NCBI GenBank assembly: GCA_003260075.1
Contig: QLIY01000462.1
Location: 58,416-122,415, forward strand
DNA length: 64,000 bases
Source of the DNA: Phallusia mammillata
Taxonomy: Eukaryota > Chordata > Ascidiacea > Phlebobranchia > Ascidiidae
Direction of reading: 5' to 3'
The position numbers and the translations under genes were made by a program. This document shows positions 23,923 through 37,600 of the stretch, in pieces (position 1 is the first letter of the stretch; every line of letters starts with the position of its first letter). The notes beneath the pieces are model-generated. The model searched no databases, had not been told where the DNA came from, and saw nothing but the letters and a program-made list of their open reading frames with translations.

Positions 23923-24953
23923 ATTATCAACATGATCAAAATATTTTTACAAATAAAACGTATTTTTTTAGCTTTAAATTTTATTGGTTTTGTTGTTTGA
24001 TAAGCGTCTTTTATAAATCAATATGAACCGAATAAATTACTTTTTGTCCTAAAACAGCCAAAACCCAAGCTCGCCCTTGAACAATTGGGGTATTTTAACT
24101 ATGGCTTATGTCCCCAAGGTGGACACTTCAAGGCGAGAGGTCAGCCCGTCAATGAAATGTGCGAGTACGTGGTGGAAAATTTTTTCGGCTGAGTTAAATA
24201 TAAAAGTTTGGTTATGACTTTTGAAAGTGTGTACTATTTTTTATTATGGCTTCATGTAGGTGATCACGTAAGCAGTGTCTGAAACCTGGTACTCAAAAAA
24301 GACTGCAGGTTTTAGCTTACAGGATAAAAAATCAATTAGAAAATCTTGTTTTGTCATATTTATTCAAAACTAAGCTTGTTATCTTCGTGGTATTGCATTG
24401 TCTATTTGTTCCACAATATGAAACACTGAATATAAATACCGGTTTTAACTTAAAATACACGTTTTTTACTGTGTTTATTCGTTGTTGTTTTTTTTGCAAA
24501 GTTAGCCATTCTGATTTCAACGCGAAATGATGTCCACACCTACTAACTGCGCGCTTCAAAAGTCACGTGATCTCCTCCCATGTGAAGCTGTTTAATTGCA
24601 ACTTAAAATGGCGTCTTTGAGCCACAACAAATACGATATTTCTTCTCTATGCTTGTTAAACACTTAATTTACCTTAAGAAGCAAGGTATGTTTATTCACT
24701 GATAACAAAATTTTTAAATGACTTTGGGTAGTTTACACAACGTGTAGATAAAACGATAACATAAAACTTTTTATTTTTTTTTGTTATTTTTGCTTTCAGG
24801 CACTGCTTACGTGATCATGAAGCCATGGTTTAGCGATGAACATAAATTCTAATTATGTGATTGTACCAACAAGTTTATTTCAATATCTAGCACTGTGGCC
24901 TCCCAGTACGCAGAACTGCTCTTTCTTGTATTAAGTAGAACTTTAGTCTAACA
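23923..24953. other. Upstream region of the 25713 gene
   Basis: Homologous to 12545-13250 upstream of the paralogue (shared cttcaaggcgagaggtcag, gctgcaggttttagcttac and tataaatac blocks). It carries the conserved TATAAATA at 24431-24438. No coding exon recognised. Confidence 0.45.
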
Positions 24954-25669
24954 CAGTGGTTCTCAGACTTTTTCATATTTTTTCAAAACGTCCCTTTGCC
25001 ATTATTTCGAGGGCTCACGGTCCCTAACCCTAAATGAACATGAAGTTGAACACAACAGAGTAGTGGTTCCCAAACTTTTTCATATTTTCAAAACGGTCCC
25101 TTTGCCATTATTTCGAGGGTTCGCGGTCCTTAAGGTGGAACTACTAACACTGGAATTTGACTGACGCACGGTTTGGTATGTGGCGCAACAGAGCATAGAC
25201 GTTTATGGTGCTGACTCGGCAATCATTCTTACCATAAATCCAAATTGCTGAGTAAGCACCATAAACGCCTATGCTCCGTTGCGCCACCTACCAAAAATTC
25301 CTAGACCGGGCGCCAGCCAAATTCCAGTGTTAGTAGCTCTACCGAATGTGTATTTCAGAAAAAAAGTTGTTTGCAGGATTTTAGCTAGTTATGCAAAATT
25401 GCGCATAACAATGATCCAAAGACAGCATCTGACATCACAGACAAGACAAAAACAATACGATTGTGCGCGAACAATTGCATTTTTGTTATTTGTCAGGCAA
25501 TAAAGGCTATTCTTTAGCAATGGAAACAGTTGATTCTCAATTCTACTTTGATTTAAACTTATTCAGCGGCACAAACTGTAACTGACGCCAAATAAGATTA
25601 TAGAATTACTTCAACTATTTCGCGGTCCCCCCAAAATTGCCTCACGGTACCCCGGTTTGAGAACCGCTG
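24954..25669. mobile_element. hAT-like element, 716 bp, composite
   Basis: Ends CAGTGGTTCTCAGAC and GTTTGAGAACCGCTG; flanks gtctaaca and gtctaata (7/8 target duplication). The left end is partly repeated at about 25062, and a 210-bp palindrome (25134-25343) sits inside. It lies just upstream of the signal-peptide exon at 25713. Confidence 0.8.
25134..25343. repeat. Long palindrome (fold-back MITE)
   Basis: Arms about 25134-25224 and 25240-25343 are near-perfect inverted repeats (actaacactggaatttg... against ...caaattccagtgttagt), with a short loop near 25225-25240. Nested inside the hAT-like element. Confidence 0.85.
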
Positions 25670-25712
25670 GTCTAATACATTTGTATAATTTTGAGACTAC
25701 AGAATTTTCAAA

Positions 25713-28700
25713 ATGGATAAGGCACTGAATTTGGTTATTGGTTTTTACGTTTTGCTGGTGCGGATTTTATCACATTTTCAAGGAAGTGTATCCCTGCAAA
25801 GTACAACAAAAAACAAGTAACGCCGTTTCTTTCGTGGTTTTAACCTCCTTTGGCTACATCTTTTAATGTTCAAACTTCGAGATATTTTGCATCCCAGAAA
25901 TAACCGTATTCCTTCGTTCAGAATATGTAAAACCGTAATATAAACTGTTTATTTTGTCAAATGACGTTCAGACGATAAGGTTACTGTCCAACTTGTTATG
26001 TTTGTTATTTGTTTTACAATTCAATTTTATTCTCGCTTCCAGGTTCGTATACAATTACCTAGGTCTCTTAAATCAGGGGTGTCAAACTCGTGGGGTTCGC
26101 GGGCAACATTGCAGTTTGGGAATTATGCCGAGGGCCGCATGTGATTTTTAATCTAGTTTTATACACTTAAACAACTTTTTCCCTACGACGAACGCATTGC
26201 AGATCCTTATTTCACCAACGGCCGCCAATTATCTGCTGGTTTTTATTTAAAAATTACAAGAAAAGGGTTTATATCATATACATATTGACGCCCCGAAAGC
26301 TCAGATTAATTTCCAGACCAGCAGTTTTAACTCTATTATTACGTCATTATCTATATTGTGACGCTTTTCGTACCTGTTTTTTCGCATTGTTTGCACACAA
26401 TAGGCCTACAAAAGTCTGTCGCATATCGCTACGAGGCTGGTAATACTCTTTTCAGTAACACAAAATCTGTTTAGGGCAGTTTGAAAATCAAAAGTTTTGG
26501 CAAAGGAGTTTTAATTACATCACGCATGTCAGTACATATATTTTTATGTGGCCGTACAGCCGCGGGTTGTACACCCTTGACTGAAACTTTAAGGAACGGT
26601 TTAATTACTATCGTTTCTATTCATAACATATGAATTTGTATGTATAATTTAAATTTCGGTAAACGTCTGTTTAAATAATAGCTTTCAACTTGAAAAGTAA
26701 GAAAAATTTAGTATAATTAGATAAAAATCTGACAAAATACTACAATTGTTGTTGACTGTTCGTGGGCCGCATTGGAGGGCTTCGTGGGCCACATGCGGCC
26801 CGCGGGCCGCGAGTTTGACAGGCCTGTCTTAAATGACCTTGTGTTCAGCTTAACTATTAGTTTCACTAACTCGGTTATTCAAGACTTTTCTGTTTATTTT
26901 TGTTGTGTTGCCATCCTTTTGCATCTTTTAAACTGAACCTCTGTTACGTCATACATTCGTAATTGTTTATTCAAAGAACCCATTAGCACGAATTCATCCA
27001 TTAGTTGATCGTTTTGACGGACTTATTACATTATCACATTAATGCAGAGGTGTCAAAACTTTTTTTAATTGGGCCCAATTTTTATCAGGTGCAGACGTCC
27101 GCCTGCCAAAGTTTTTAACTGAAGAATTATAAAACAAAATACACGGCATTTAAGTTTTGGGTTTTGTTGCGTGGTACCATGGATACTTTCTTTTTATCGG
27201 TAAATAAAGTTCCATAGATAAGCCTTTGCGTGAAGTCGCTACAACCAAAAAGCTTTATGGCGGTCCTTACGCAACAAAATTTAAAACAACAGCTGCCGGC
27301 CACTTGAAATGCCGTCGCGGCCCACACTTTGGACACCCCTGAATCAATGAGAAAAATACCACATGTATGATATTATACTGCGCACCATATGTATACAAAC
27401 GTGCTCTGCAGTATTCTTTGAAAAGCACATTTCCCAAAATGCAAATATTTTCGCTATCGCATTGTTAGCAAAGATGTTTCTGCACGAAGGTACGTTTATG
27501 TAGTGCAGGAAGTTGTCACTGTGAAAATTGCACCGTAATATTTTACTATAGCTTGATGAATTGAAATTGAAAGACTTAATTTGTGTTTAGCCACATGCGA
27601 CACTAAACTGTCGGATTTGAAACACTCGATCACAAAAGTAATTTGTCCCGGCGACTGTTGGATGCAACATTCAGATTTATGTGGGACTGACGACTACGCC
27701 AGCGGTCCTCTGTGTCTTGCTGCGATGCACGCTGGACTGATGGACAGTAAGTTTATTTGACCAAAACGTAGCACACACAGTACACCCTTACACTACTTTA
27801 CAACGTTAAAGCACGTGCAAAATTTGTATTTAATTAGAGATCTTTTTTCCGAGTTTATCTTAGATTTGCATTGCAACTTATAAACACTCAATACCTGGAA
27901 AAACTATTTGTTAGGCGAAGGAGGATATTTTGAAGTGTTTCAAAGCGATCCACTTCCCAAGTATGAAGGCACATCGAGATTTGGTATAATCAGCGAATCA
28001 TGTGATTCTGCCTCAAATACATATTCATTTCAAAGTAAGATTTTTCGCATATCCTATAGGATATATACATTACATAGGATATATACATGTATACATTACA
28101 AGGCAAACACCATAATTTGTTTGTTTTTGTGCATAGTGAAATGCAGCACAAAGGGAAGCTCAGAATTTTCCATCACTCATGTGGTTTGTCCTTCCGGTTG
28201 TCGTTCCAACTACGTTTGTGGGACAAACCTGTACAACAGCGATTCGTCTGTTTGTGCAGCTGCTATTAACGCAGGAGTTTTAACTGGTTTGTAGATTATT
28301 TTTGTTTGTTTCCAAAATAAATTTTATTTTGTTTTCAGATAGCGGAGATACGGTGACTTTTTACTTGCGTGAAAATGAAGAAACGCTGTCATGTGGGATT
28401 TTGCGCAGTTCATTTAACTTTATTGGTATGTTTTTGTAGATTGCTTTTAACAAAGCTTTAAACAACATTATGGACTGGCTTCTTACACAACGATACTAAG
28501 TATCATAAAGCAGACGTGTACGACGTTTAAAACTCACAATCCTTTTGTTGTAATTTTTTAGAGGAAAACACTTGTTTGCGAAGCTGTCAAAACAAAGGTC
28601 AATGTTTGTCGGGAATCAATGCAGAATTCTGTTCCTGTCTACCAGGGACTACAGGAAAGGATTGTGAAATTGGTAAGTAAAATAGTTTAGTGTTGCACGC

Positions 28701-31094
28701 AGATTGTTATACATGCAATAAACGTTTATTTAGACATTGACGAATGCACGACTCGATCACACAACTGCCACCAACACGCAATTTGTACCAACACAGTGGG
28801 TAGTTTCCAATGTTCATGCAACGCAAACTACACAGGAAATGGCAAACAATGTGGTAACTGACAGTTATTTTAATCTCACCCTTTGCAAAATAGTGTTTGT
28901 ATACTTGAAGGTTGTCGCAATTGAGCTTTTGATGTTCTTTAGTTCCTGACTTTTGTAAGCAAAATATCGCAATTTGTCAAAATGGAGCAACGTGCTTTGA
29001 TCAGTTACAAACTGTTCGTGTCTTGAAGGCTACGCCGACCAGCATTGCGAAACAGGTAAATTGGATTTGCAAGCATTATCACTACATAATGTGGCAATCG
29101 TTGTGCATTTTGTTGTGCAGACATCAACGAATGTACGAGTGGAAAACACAACTGTCATCAACACGCAACTTGCATCAACACAGTGGGCAGTTTTCGATGT
29201 TCATGCAATGCAAACTACACAGGAAATGGAACACACTGCGGTAAAAAAATGTTTTTTTTTTTCTTTTTCTTTTCTAGTTAAGCGTTAAACGTTACTGTAC
29301 TTTTTCAGTGCCTGACTTCTGTGCACAAAATAACGAAGTTTGTCAAAACGGGGGAACATGCTTGGATAACGATGTGAGCTACAGTTGCTTATGTCTTGGC
29401 GGTTATGTTGGTCTGCATTGCGAAACAGGTACTGTTAGCGCCAAAAATAATGTATGCTTACAATACGATTGGAATGATTTTTTTACGCTATAGACATCGA
29501 CGAATGTAGAAGTGAAACACACAACTGTCATCAACACGCAACTTGCACAAACACAGCGGGTAGTTTTCGGTGTTCGTGCAACGCAAACTACGCAGGGAAT
29601 GGACGGCAATGTAGTAAGAGTATTTTTGGTCCTTTAAGCATTCATTCCATACTGATTACTTGATACTTTTAGCACCAGATTTTTGCGCCTCCAGCCCTGG
29701 TCTTTGTCGGAACAGCGGGACATGTGCAGATACCAGCACTGGATACAGCTGTTCTTGTACTGTCTGGTACACAGGAAACGACTGTGAGACCGGTATTCTT
29801 TCAAATTATACTTTAAGCGTCAGTTAGTGATAGATTTTTGTTTGTTCAGAGTGAAATAGTACAAAATGAAAAATGAAGAAGGCATTAATTAGTCTTGGTT
29901 TCGATGCAATGTAGCCTGTCCTACGAATGTTGTGATGAACCATTTTGCCTATTACGATTACTTATACTGATATCCATTTTCATTTGACAGTCAGTCAAGA
30001 TCATATATTGACAACCACTGTAATGACCTGGGCTGACTCAATATCATATTGTCAGTCAATCGGTGGAGATCTCGCTAGTTGGGGCATGAGAGACGCGTCG
30101 ATTCGCACGTAAGTTCCACATATTAGTATCTTAAGAGCCAGCGACCGATATACTGACTTAAAAACTTGATCGTATTTGGAAGGGCCCTGGGTTCGAACTG
30201 CTTCAGGAAAACAATCATCAGGAAACTTAGAAATTCGATATTTATTAGCTATTACCATCGCCGATGCATTTAAAGACCTTTTCTTTTACGTTGGAATTAC
30301 CAAACTCTTCTGAATCCAACAACACGTTGTAAAGCAGATACGCGACTTGTGAATACAAAATTGTTTATACTCTAATGCAGGGGTCACCAACCCTATGCCC
30401 GCGGGCACCCTGTCGCCCGTTAGCCCCTTTCAAATCGCCTGTCGCCCGTTGGCCCCTTCATAGGAATCACACAAAACCCTGGTTTTGTGAACAGGCCAAT
30501 GATTATACGCGCTACAAATCTTTAAATATAGGCACTTGTTTACAAATACTTGTTAGTTTTTGTGTATGCTTTATATTTTTTTAAATATGGTAGCCCTCGA
30601 GCTCTTTGGTGATGCTAAGGTAGCGCTCGGTATTAAAAAGGTTGGTGACCCCTGCTCTAATATATACGCCGCCACGCCGCTCTAGACGACAAAAACATGT
30701 TAGAAATTGACTGATATTGGATCTCATATTTCACGCCAATCGCTGATTTTTCAGGTTAAGCTATTAAACGCCACTTTATCAAATAGAAACATTATTTTCC
30801 TATAAGTTCATGAATATAATCTTAAAGTGATTTTGTAGCTCAATTATCGAAAATTTGGTACATCCCGGTCCCGATGTCGGCTACTGGATCGGTTTAACCG
30901 ACATTGAGCAGGAAGGAGTTTGGAAGTATATTGATGACATTGCCATGACAACCGAAAACACCAATTTTTGGGAAGGCGAACCAAACAACTTGGGGTCCAA
31001 TGAGGATTGCGCGTCTTTGGATAGAACCTCGCAGATGAACGACATTGTTTGTGATGGAAAACACTTCGCAATCTGTGAAAGAACCTTAAATTAA
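25713..31094 (+). CDS. Secreted LCCL-LCCL-EGF-C-type lectin (one damaged exon)
   Basis: Fourteen exons: 25713-25800 (signal peptide [20 protein letters not shown]), 27591-27746 and 27915-28034 (LCCL 1), 28137-28286 and 28339-28425 (LCCL 2), 28562-28672 (EGF-like), 28734-28853 (Ca-EGF), 28943-29055 (EGF, damaged), 29121-29240 (Ca-EGF), 29309-29428 (EGF), 29494-29613 (Ca-EGF), 29673-29792 (EGF), 29991-30108 and 30839-31094 (CTLD, stop TAA). Exon 28943-29055 is 113 nt instead of 120: an 8-nt deletion and a 1-nt insertion shift the frame. It is phase 1-1, so skipping it gives an open frame of 561 residues. LCCL 1 has CPGDC where relatives have CPGGC. The CTLD keeps GEPNN and MND. Intron 1 has gained two hAT-like elements and the CTLD intron a third. 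The actacag at 25696-25702 suggests a spliced 5' leader. Confidence 0.75.
26074..26826. mobile_element. hAT-like element, 753 bp
   Basis: Perfect 8-bp target duplication tcttaaat at 26066-26073 and 26827-26834. Ends CAGGGGTGTCAAACTC and GAGTTTGACAGGCCTG are inverted repeats. No transposase frame is visible. Confidence 0.9.
27045..27341. mobile_element. hAT-like MITE, 297 bp
   Basis: Ends CAGAGGTGTCAAAAC and TTTGGACACCCCTG. The paralogous intron near 8350 has the uninterrupted site cacattaatgagaaacat, so the insertion postdates the split from the 7587 gene. Confidence 0.85.
30378..30654. mobile_element. hAT-like MITE, 277 bp
   Basis: Ends CAGGGGTCACCAACC and GGTTGGTGACCCCTG are perfect 15-bp inverted repeats; flanks ctctaatg (30370-30377) and ctctaata (30655-30662). 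Located in the CTLD intron of the 25713 gene. Confidence 0.9.
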
Positions 31095-34000
31095 CATTAC
31101 AAAAGCAACAAGCTCCCCCTGGTATATCATCGTCATGGAAATTCCTACCGTATATCTTACTATGTGCTATAACACTTAATGCCTCTTCGCCTGGTATTAT
31201 GCGGCTCTTAAGTTTTTGTCGAAGTTTGGGGCCATTGTGTATATTTGGGTTAGTATGTGGCGATCTGCTATAAAAATCGTTAAATTTAAAAGTAAAGCTT
31301 TAACAATTTTGCTTTTGAACAAACTTATTATCGGTATGGCCACAAACCTTGCCTTAAAACTGCAACTGTATGTGGCAAATGGCTTGATTATGATGGTATA
31401 TATTCAATTATGAATGGTTGCTCATTGTTGCGTACAATGCGAATGAGACACAAAGCAACAGCAATATTTGCAACAAATGTGTTCCAAAGTAAATAATGCT
31501 TCAATCCGTTGTTTTTCGGGTTATGACGAACGTTATATTTTATCGGCAGTTTGTCTTGGGTTTGAATTGAGCGATTGTTGGTGGTGAATGCATTAATGAC
31601 GTCGCAATGAATTTAGTTTCACCACTTTGCACTTGGGGCACATACGCGTTAGGTGTTTGGGGCGCGTGCGCGTTAGATGAAAATACCGCTAGTTTTTTCA
31701 GCAGGGAAAATCTTTTAAATGAACAATTTTTGTCAAGTTAGCCTTCAAATTGGCAGTGAAAAAAGATTTTAGCAATTCACCAGAAATGAATCTCACCGCA
31801 CGTTATTTATAGAATGAGAAAAAAGGGGTATTTTAATTCATATGTTTTTGTTTGATGGATTCGTTGAAATGAGAGTTTTGTGTGAGAGACAGTGTTTGCA
31901 CTGACCATTTATTGTTGAAAATGACTGGCCCGTGCTCTGAACAAGTCAAATTGTGTCATTATTATGTTGGTGTGCGAAAATTTAGAATATATCTGGCTAA
32001 GCACAGGTCTCTGTGTGTGAGGAAGGGACGAGCCATTTAACAAATGTGCTTATGTGTATAATGTGGCTCTTTGTGGTAACACAATAAAAAATATGACTTT
32101 TAGTCTTTGACCGGCTGGCCACCCCTGGTGTAGACCTTATGGTTTGTCATTCAACTTGGGAGAATAAATTAAACCCATAAGTGACGTTGTTCATGTTCTT
32201 GGTGTTTCACAGGGGATATTATTGCAAAGACCCTTTGGTTTGAATTCCAAATTCAGCACTAACTAACGTAATAACGCAAGTATTGGACACTTAGACCAAC
32301 CTCCCTATTTTGTTTTAACCTCAGACAGGGTTGAATCCCACAAGAATGTGAACACTAAACAATCAGCTCACCTTGCTTTGCTTCGCCTTTAATGGGCTGA
32401 CCGCGGTACAAAACACGTCGTTTTAACACAATGTAAGAAAATCACGTTTAAATAGTTTTAGAGTAAGTAATACCTAACACCGTATATAATATGAGGAGCT
32501 AAAATACTAATACATAGTGTTAAAAAATCAACGAGCGCAGCATAGATAAAACATGTCATCAACAATTTCGAAGAACAAATTCAAAATATCATTTAGTGGT
32601 TTGTACACGGCCCCCGATGTCGTAATTTTTATTAATGAAAAACAAAATAGTCCTTCAATTTATTCCGAAGTATGTTTCTTAGGTCGATTAAGAAAAAAAT
32701 GTATATTTTGTTAATGGTATTATTTCGGTACCACCGCGGCTGTAAGACGTAATTTGATTTATGTGTCGCACACAGTCTGAACGGCAGTGTTTTGCCAAAC
32801 GATTGGGTTTCTGGCAAACTTGTTTTACGTTTTTTCTAATCAGCCGCAAGCACAAGAAGTGCTGCAGGTTTTCGCGCTGTGCTAGTTAACAGTTACAAGA
32901 TGCAGCAGTTACTTTATGTGTGCACTCAAATGTATTTAGGGTAGCTTGTTGCAGCCTTAATGCCATCTTCAATAGTATGTTTTTTATGGAGTCAGAGTGC
33001 TACAGGAACCTAATATGTTTAATTGTATCTGGTATAGGGTGCTATAGTTTTGGTGAAAACTGTATGTAATGTTTCTGTTTCCTGCAAGCTGTTCTGTTTG
33101 GATATGGAAACAAACGTTAAAAGCACTCTGGAACAAAAGTAAGAAATTTCTTGTTCTATGTTTTTGCTGGAAGTCTACTATGTTAGAAACTATATCCATT
33201 ATGGTTCTAAGGATTTACAAACAAATTAAGTTATTTGTTTTGATAGAAGGTATGAATATAGGGCCCATTAAATAAAATGTGTTTCCTGTTAGTTAGTGTT
33301 ATGTTGGGTTTATAAGGAACACAGTATTGAGTTAAAATTACCAAGATTCTTAGGCGAGAATATATAAGACATAAACTGGTTAGTGCATCAGTTGTTTTCT
33401 GTGTAATTTGTTATGAGCAGAGAGATTCTTTTTTGGTGTTAAATTGTTTTTGCTACAAATTTGCTTTTGGTTCATGTATTTAAAAAACTTATATGTTGTG
33501 TGCCCAAAACGTAAATTTTGACCTGAAAATTAGATGAAAAGTTTTTGGTGCAACATGTTTGCTAGCTTTGAATAGCTTCGATTAGCCTATACCATATTGG
33601 CGTTGCGAATTTTCAAAGTCATGTTTGACGCGCAAAAATACGAAACACCGATGAGTGGTGTTGCCACAAAGACACGTGTATGGTGTCTGTAATTTTGTGA
33701 CTATCAGAAAAAACGCAATAAAGCGGTGATTACTATTTTAAAATTTTGCGTCCCCTACATGAAATTAGCAAAGGCAAGCAATTGCAAGCAATTGCTTAAC
33801 ATTTGTGGTTTAGCAAGTTGGATATTGTCAGTTTTCATCGCAAAGGCTATCAGTGTTGGTGGAAATTTCTGCCTGAGATATATTTGTGTTAGAAACGGTT
33901 AAAAATGTCGCAGGATGTCGATTGGTTACTAGTTTGTACTGACGTATTTTGTGTGTAGATATAAAAGCTGTTAAGTCTGGTGTCATTTTTAAATCGTTTT

Positions 34001-34662
34001 GGGTTCTCAAACCTCAGTTGGGCAATCACAATTGATGCAGCTTACTTAAGCTTTGAACTAAACACGGACCATGAACAGATTTACTGTAGCCCACACCAAG
34101 CCTAAACGAGGTTTCTGATTGTCTAAGTCGATTTGTTTATAACATTTCTAAACATCCAAAAACGAGTATAAGCAATGTTGCGTTGAAATTTTCCAATCTC
34201 TGTTTAGTGTATTTTTTTGTAATTTGTTATTTAAACGTTTTCTTTCAGAGCAAATAAGTACGAAAAATATGCGTGGCAAGACTAGATATTTATTGTATTG
34301 TATAACAGACCATTTTCATGTTCTCGTTAATCAGAATATTCAGCATTTATACAAACAAAGCAAATGGTAAACAAACATTTTTTTTACACACACGCAGTTC
34401 AACAATATGTGACATTAAATGTCATGATAAAAAAAATCATGATTTAGCTAAGTTGAGTTTATTTCGCCGGATAAAATCGTAGCAGCAAAATTGCACTTAA
34501 ATATTCATCAAGCCGGAAACAGCTGCGCAAAGACGTTGTAAAGGTCGACAAAGTGGAGGGAACAATTGGTAGATAGATGGTAAACGCGCTGCGGCTACAC
34601 CGTTAAATGCTCCTAATGTTTTAAAATATATTTTGATCATGCTGATAATTTTGTTTGTTACT
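31095..34662. other. Spacer between the two convergent arrays
   Basis: No lectin exon on either strand. It contains AATAAA at 32083-32088, a right end resembling a hAT element (ccggctggccacccctg, about 32110-32127, no matching left end found), RptA copy 4 and unrecognised AT-rich DNA. This is the tail-to-tail junction of the plus and minus arrays. Confidence 0.55.
32755..33225 (+). repeat. RptA copy 4 (diverged)
   Basis: Shares cagtctgaacggcag, aatcagccgcaagcacaag and cctgcaagctgttctg in the usual order; the middle part is strongly diverged. Confidence 0.65.
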
Positions 34663-37600
34663 TTAAGACAACTTTTGCTCACAAACAGCCAGACCGTTTA
34701 CATCGCAGTTTTCATCATTCATTTTGAATCCGTACAAATGGTACAGGTGGCCACAGTTCTCAATGTCCTTATTGTTTGGCTCACCGGGGTAAAAATTGGT
34801 ATTGTCTGCTGTCATGGGAACACCATCAATGTACTTCCAAACTCCTTCCTGTTCAATGTCTGTCATACCGATCCAATAATCTACATCACGCGCTTGGAGT
34901 AAATTTGTGACAATCCAGCTGAAACCAGAACGATACAAACCAAAGATTTTTAGTTTAAATGTCGCATGCATAATGTTGTATCACACTATTGCGAGGTTTA
35001 GGCACTATTTGTTTGAGGTTGTTTCTATTTCGTGGAATTTTAACAGTTATTGTTACTAAACCTTGTAGGTGGTTATTTTTTTTTGTCAAAAAATGTTGCG
35101 CTGACATAATTAAAAAAAGTTGCGCTCACATAATTACGTTTATACCTGCGAATAGTTGCGTTTCTCATTCCCCACGTCGCCAAATCTCCACCAATTGACT
35201 GGCAGTGTTTTCTTGCGTCTGCCCAATTTCTTGCAGTGGTCATAATCACGTGCTCTTGTTCTATAAAACAAGGTTATTGCAAATTTGCAATCAAGTAAAA
35301 TCAGATTTAGTTACGTTTCTCACATTGCTCTTGTGTGTGAATAAGATTACAAGAGCAATTGTAAGCTTTTGAGAATTCTTCTAGAGCAAGGTCAATTGTG
35401 TTTGCACAGACCAACATTAGCCGAGCTAAAGTGTTAATCTATTTTTTTGTTTCGAAAATAGCGATCTCCAAATACTTACATAAGGTTAGCGTGTTTATAA
35501 TGACATTGCAAAGAAGATTTGCTTTGAAGTTTAGCTTACTGCACTGATTTCCATCTCCTCTGTAATTTGCGTTGCAAGAGCATTGGAAACTTCCCACTGT
35601 GTTGGTACAAGTTGCGTGTTGATGGCAGTTATGAGTTCCAGTTGTACACTCATTGATATCTAAAAGCATGAAAGTTGAATTAAGTATTTAAAAGAATCAA
35701 CGTAGAAAACGACATTACCTATTTCACAATGATCTCCAGTGTAGCTTGACGTGCATAAACAATTATAGTTTTCATCGCTGTCCAAACATGTTCCCTTATT
35801 TTGGCAAATACCGAGGTTTTGTGCACAAAAATCTGGATCTAAAACGGAACGGTTATTTTGGCACAAATCTTTTTGGTGTTTGATATTCTGCATTTACCGC
35901 ATTGCGTCCCATCTCCTATGTAGTTTGCGTTACACGAACATTGAAAACTACCCGCTGTGTTGATACAAGTCGCGTGTTGATGACAGTTATGTGTAGAAGT
36001 TGTGCATTCGTCGATGTCTGTACAATTAGTCACATAAATATTTGCATAGTTTGTTTGCAAACAATAAATTTACCAGTTTCGCAATGCTGGTCTGTGTAGC
36101 CATCAAGGCAAGAACAGTAGTAACTGATTTCGGTATCAAAGCACGTTGCTCCATTTCGACAAATTCCGACATGTTGCGTGCAATAGTCAGGAACTGAAGG
36201 GCATAAGGGCACAATTATAACAAATATATTGTTTGCAAAAAATTGGAAAATACCGCATTGTCTTCCTTCTCCTGTGTAATTTGCGTTGCAAAAACATAGG
36301 AAACTACCCAATGTGTTGTTACAAGTTGCGTGTTGATGACAGTTGTTGGTTCCACTCGTACATTCGTTGATGTCTAAACAGTAACTGAAACAATTTTCAT
36401 TGTTTTGTATCGTACGAAATTATTAGTTTACCAGTTTCGCAATGCTTGTCAGTGTAACCATCCAGGCACAAACAGTTATAACTGATGTCGGTATCAAGGC
36501 AAGCTCCGTTGTTTTGACAAATGCCGACATTTTGCGCACAAAAGTCAGGAACTAGAGTTCATAAAGGCACAACATTGTAATACCTTTTTGCAATATATTA
36601 TTTTACCAAACAAAAGGTTAAAATCTTCATTTACCACAATGCGTTTCATTTCCTGTGTAATTTACGTTGCAAGAACACTCAAAACTACCAACTGTGTTGA
36701 TGCAAGTTGCATGTTGATGACAATTGTGTGTTCCACTCGTACATTCATTGATGTCTACAAATAGTAACTGAAATATGTTCCAGTTTGTATAACGTACAAA
36801 AAAGACATTCACCTGTTTTGCATTGCTGGTCAGTGTAGCCATCACGACACGAACAGTTATAACTGGTGTCTGTATCTAAGCACGTTCCATTATTTTGACA
36901 AATTCCGATATTTTGTGCACAAAAATCAGGAACTAAAATGTAGAAAATTCGAAACAAAAGGACTATCTTATTTGTAACACAATAGGCAAACGAATTGGTA
37001 AAAGTGGAAGTTACCACATTGTTTTCCATTTCCTGTGTAGTTTCCGTTGCAAGAACATTTAAAACTACCCACTGTGTTGTTACAAGTTGCGTGTTGATGA
37101 CAGTTGTTGGTTCCACTCGTACATTCGTTAATGTCTGAGACATAGAAACTTTCGTCAGACAAACTACCAGTGCAGTAATTTTACCTGATAACTTAGAACT
37201 TACCGATTCCGCAAAAGAGTCCACCAAATCCAGCCGCACATTGGCATTTATTTCCATCGGATGTAACTGTTATTGTTCCCTTGTTTAAACAAGTTGTCAC
37301 TGTAGGAAACAAAGTGTCAAAAATGTTTGTATGCATTGGCCGAAAAAAATATTAACGCACTGTTGTTTGACTCATTCATATTTTCCACAGTAACCTGTAC
37401 GTCCGATATCTGAAAAAGAGTTCACAAGTGTATGCACACATTGACTCGTATTTTCGTTTCGCTTTATTTCCCAAACAGCTGCTTGGGCAATGTTAAATTT
37501 CTTCTACCGTTTATGCCAAGTTGTGACATCGAACAGAATTTATCGAAGCATGACTTTTCAGCCTGTTACTACCAACAAACTGGACTGAACATTGCTACAT

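Noticed and set aside
35146-35425. Idea that the 38033 gene is a pseudogene because of the broken EGF exon
   Set aside because: Omitting that exon leaves a perfectly phased 602-codon frame; all other exons are undamaged.
36745-37257. 170-codon minus-strand frame
   Set aside because: Runs through introns and reads the EGF exons in the wrong frame; the correct frames give clean 120-nt EGF exons.
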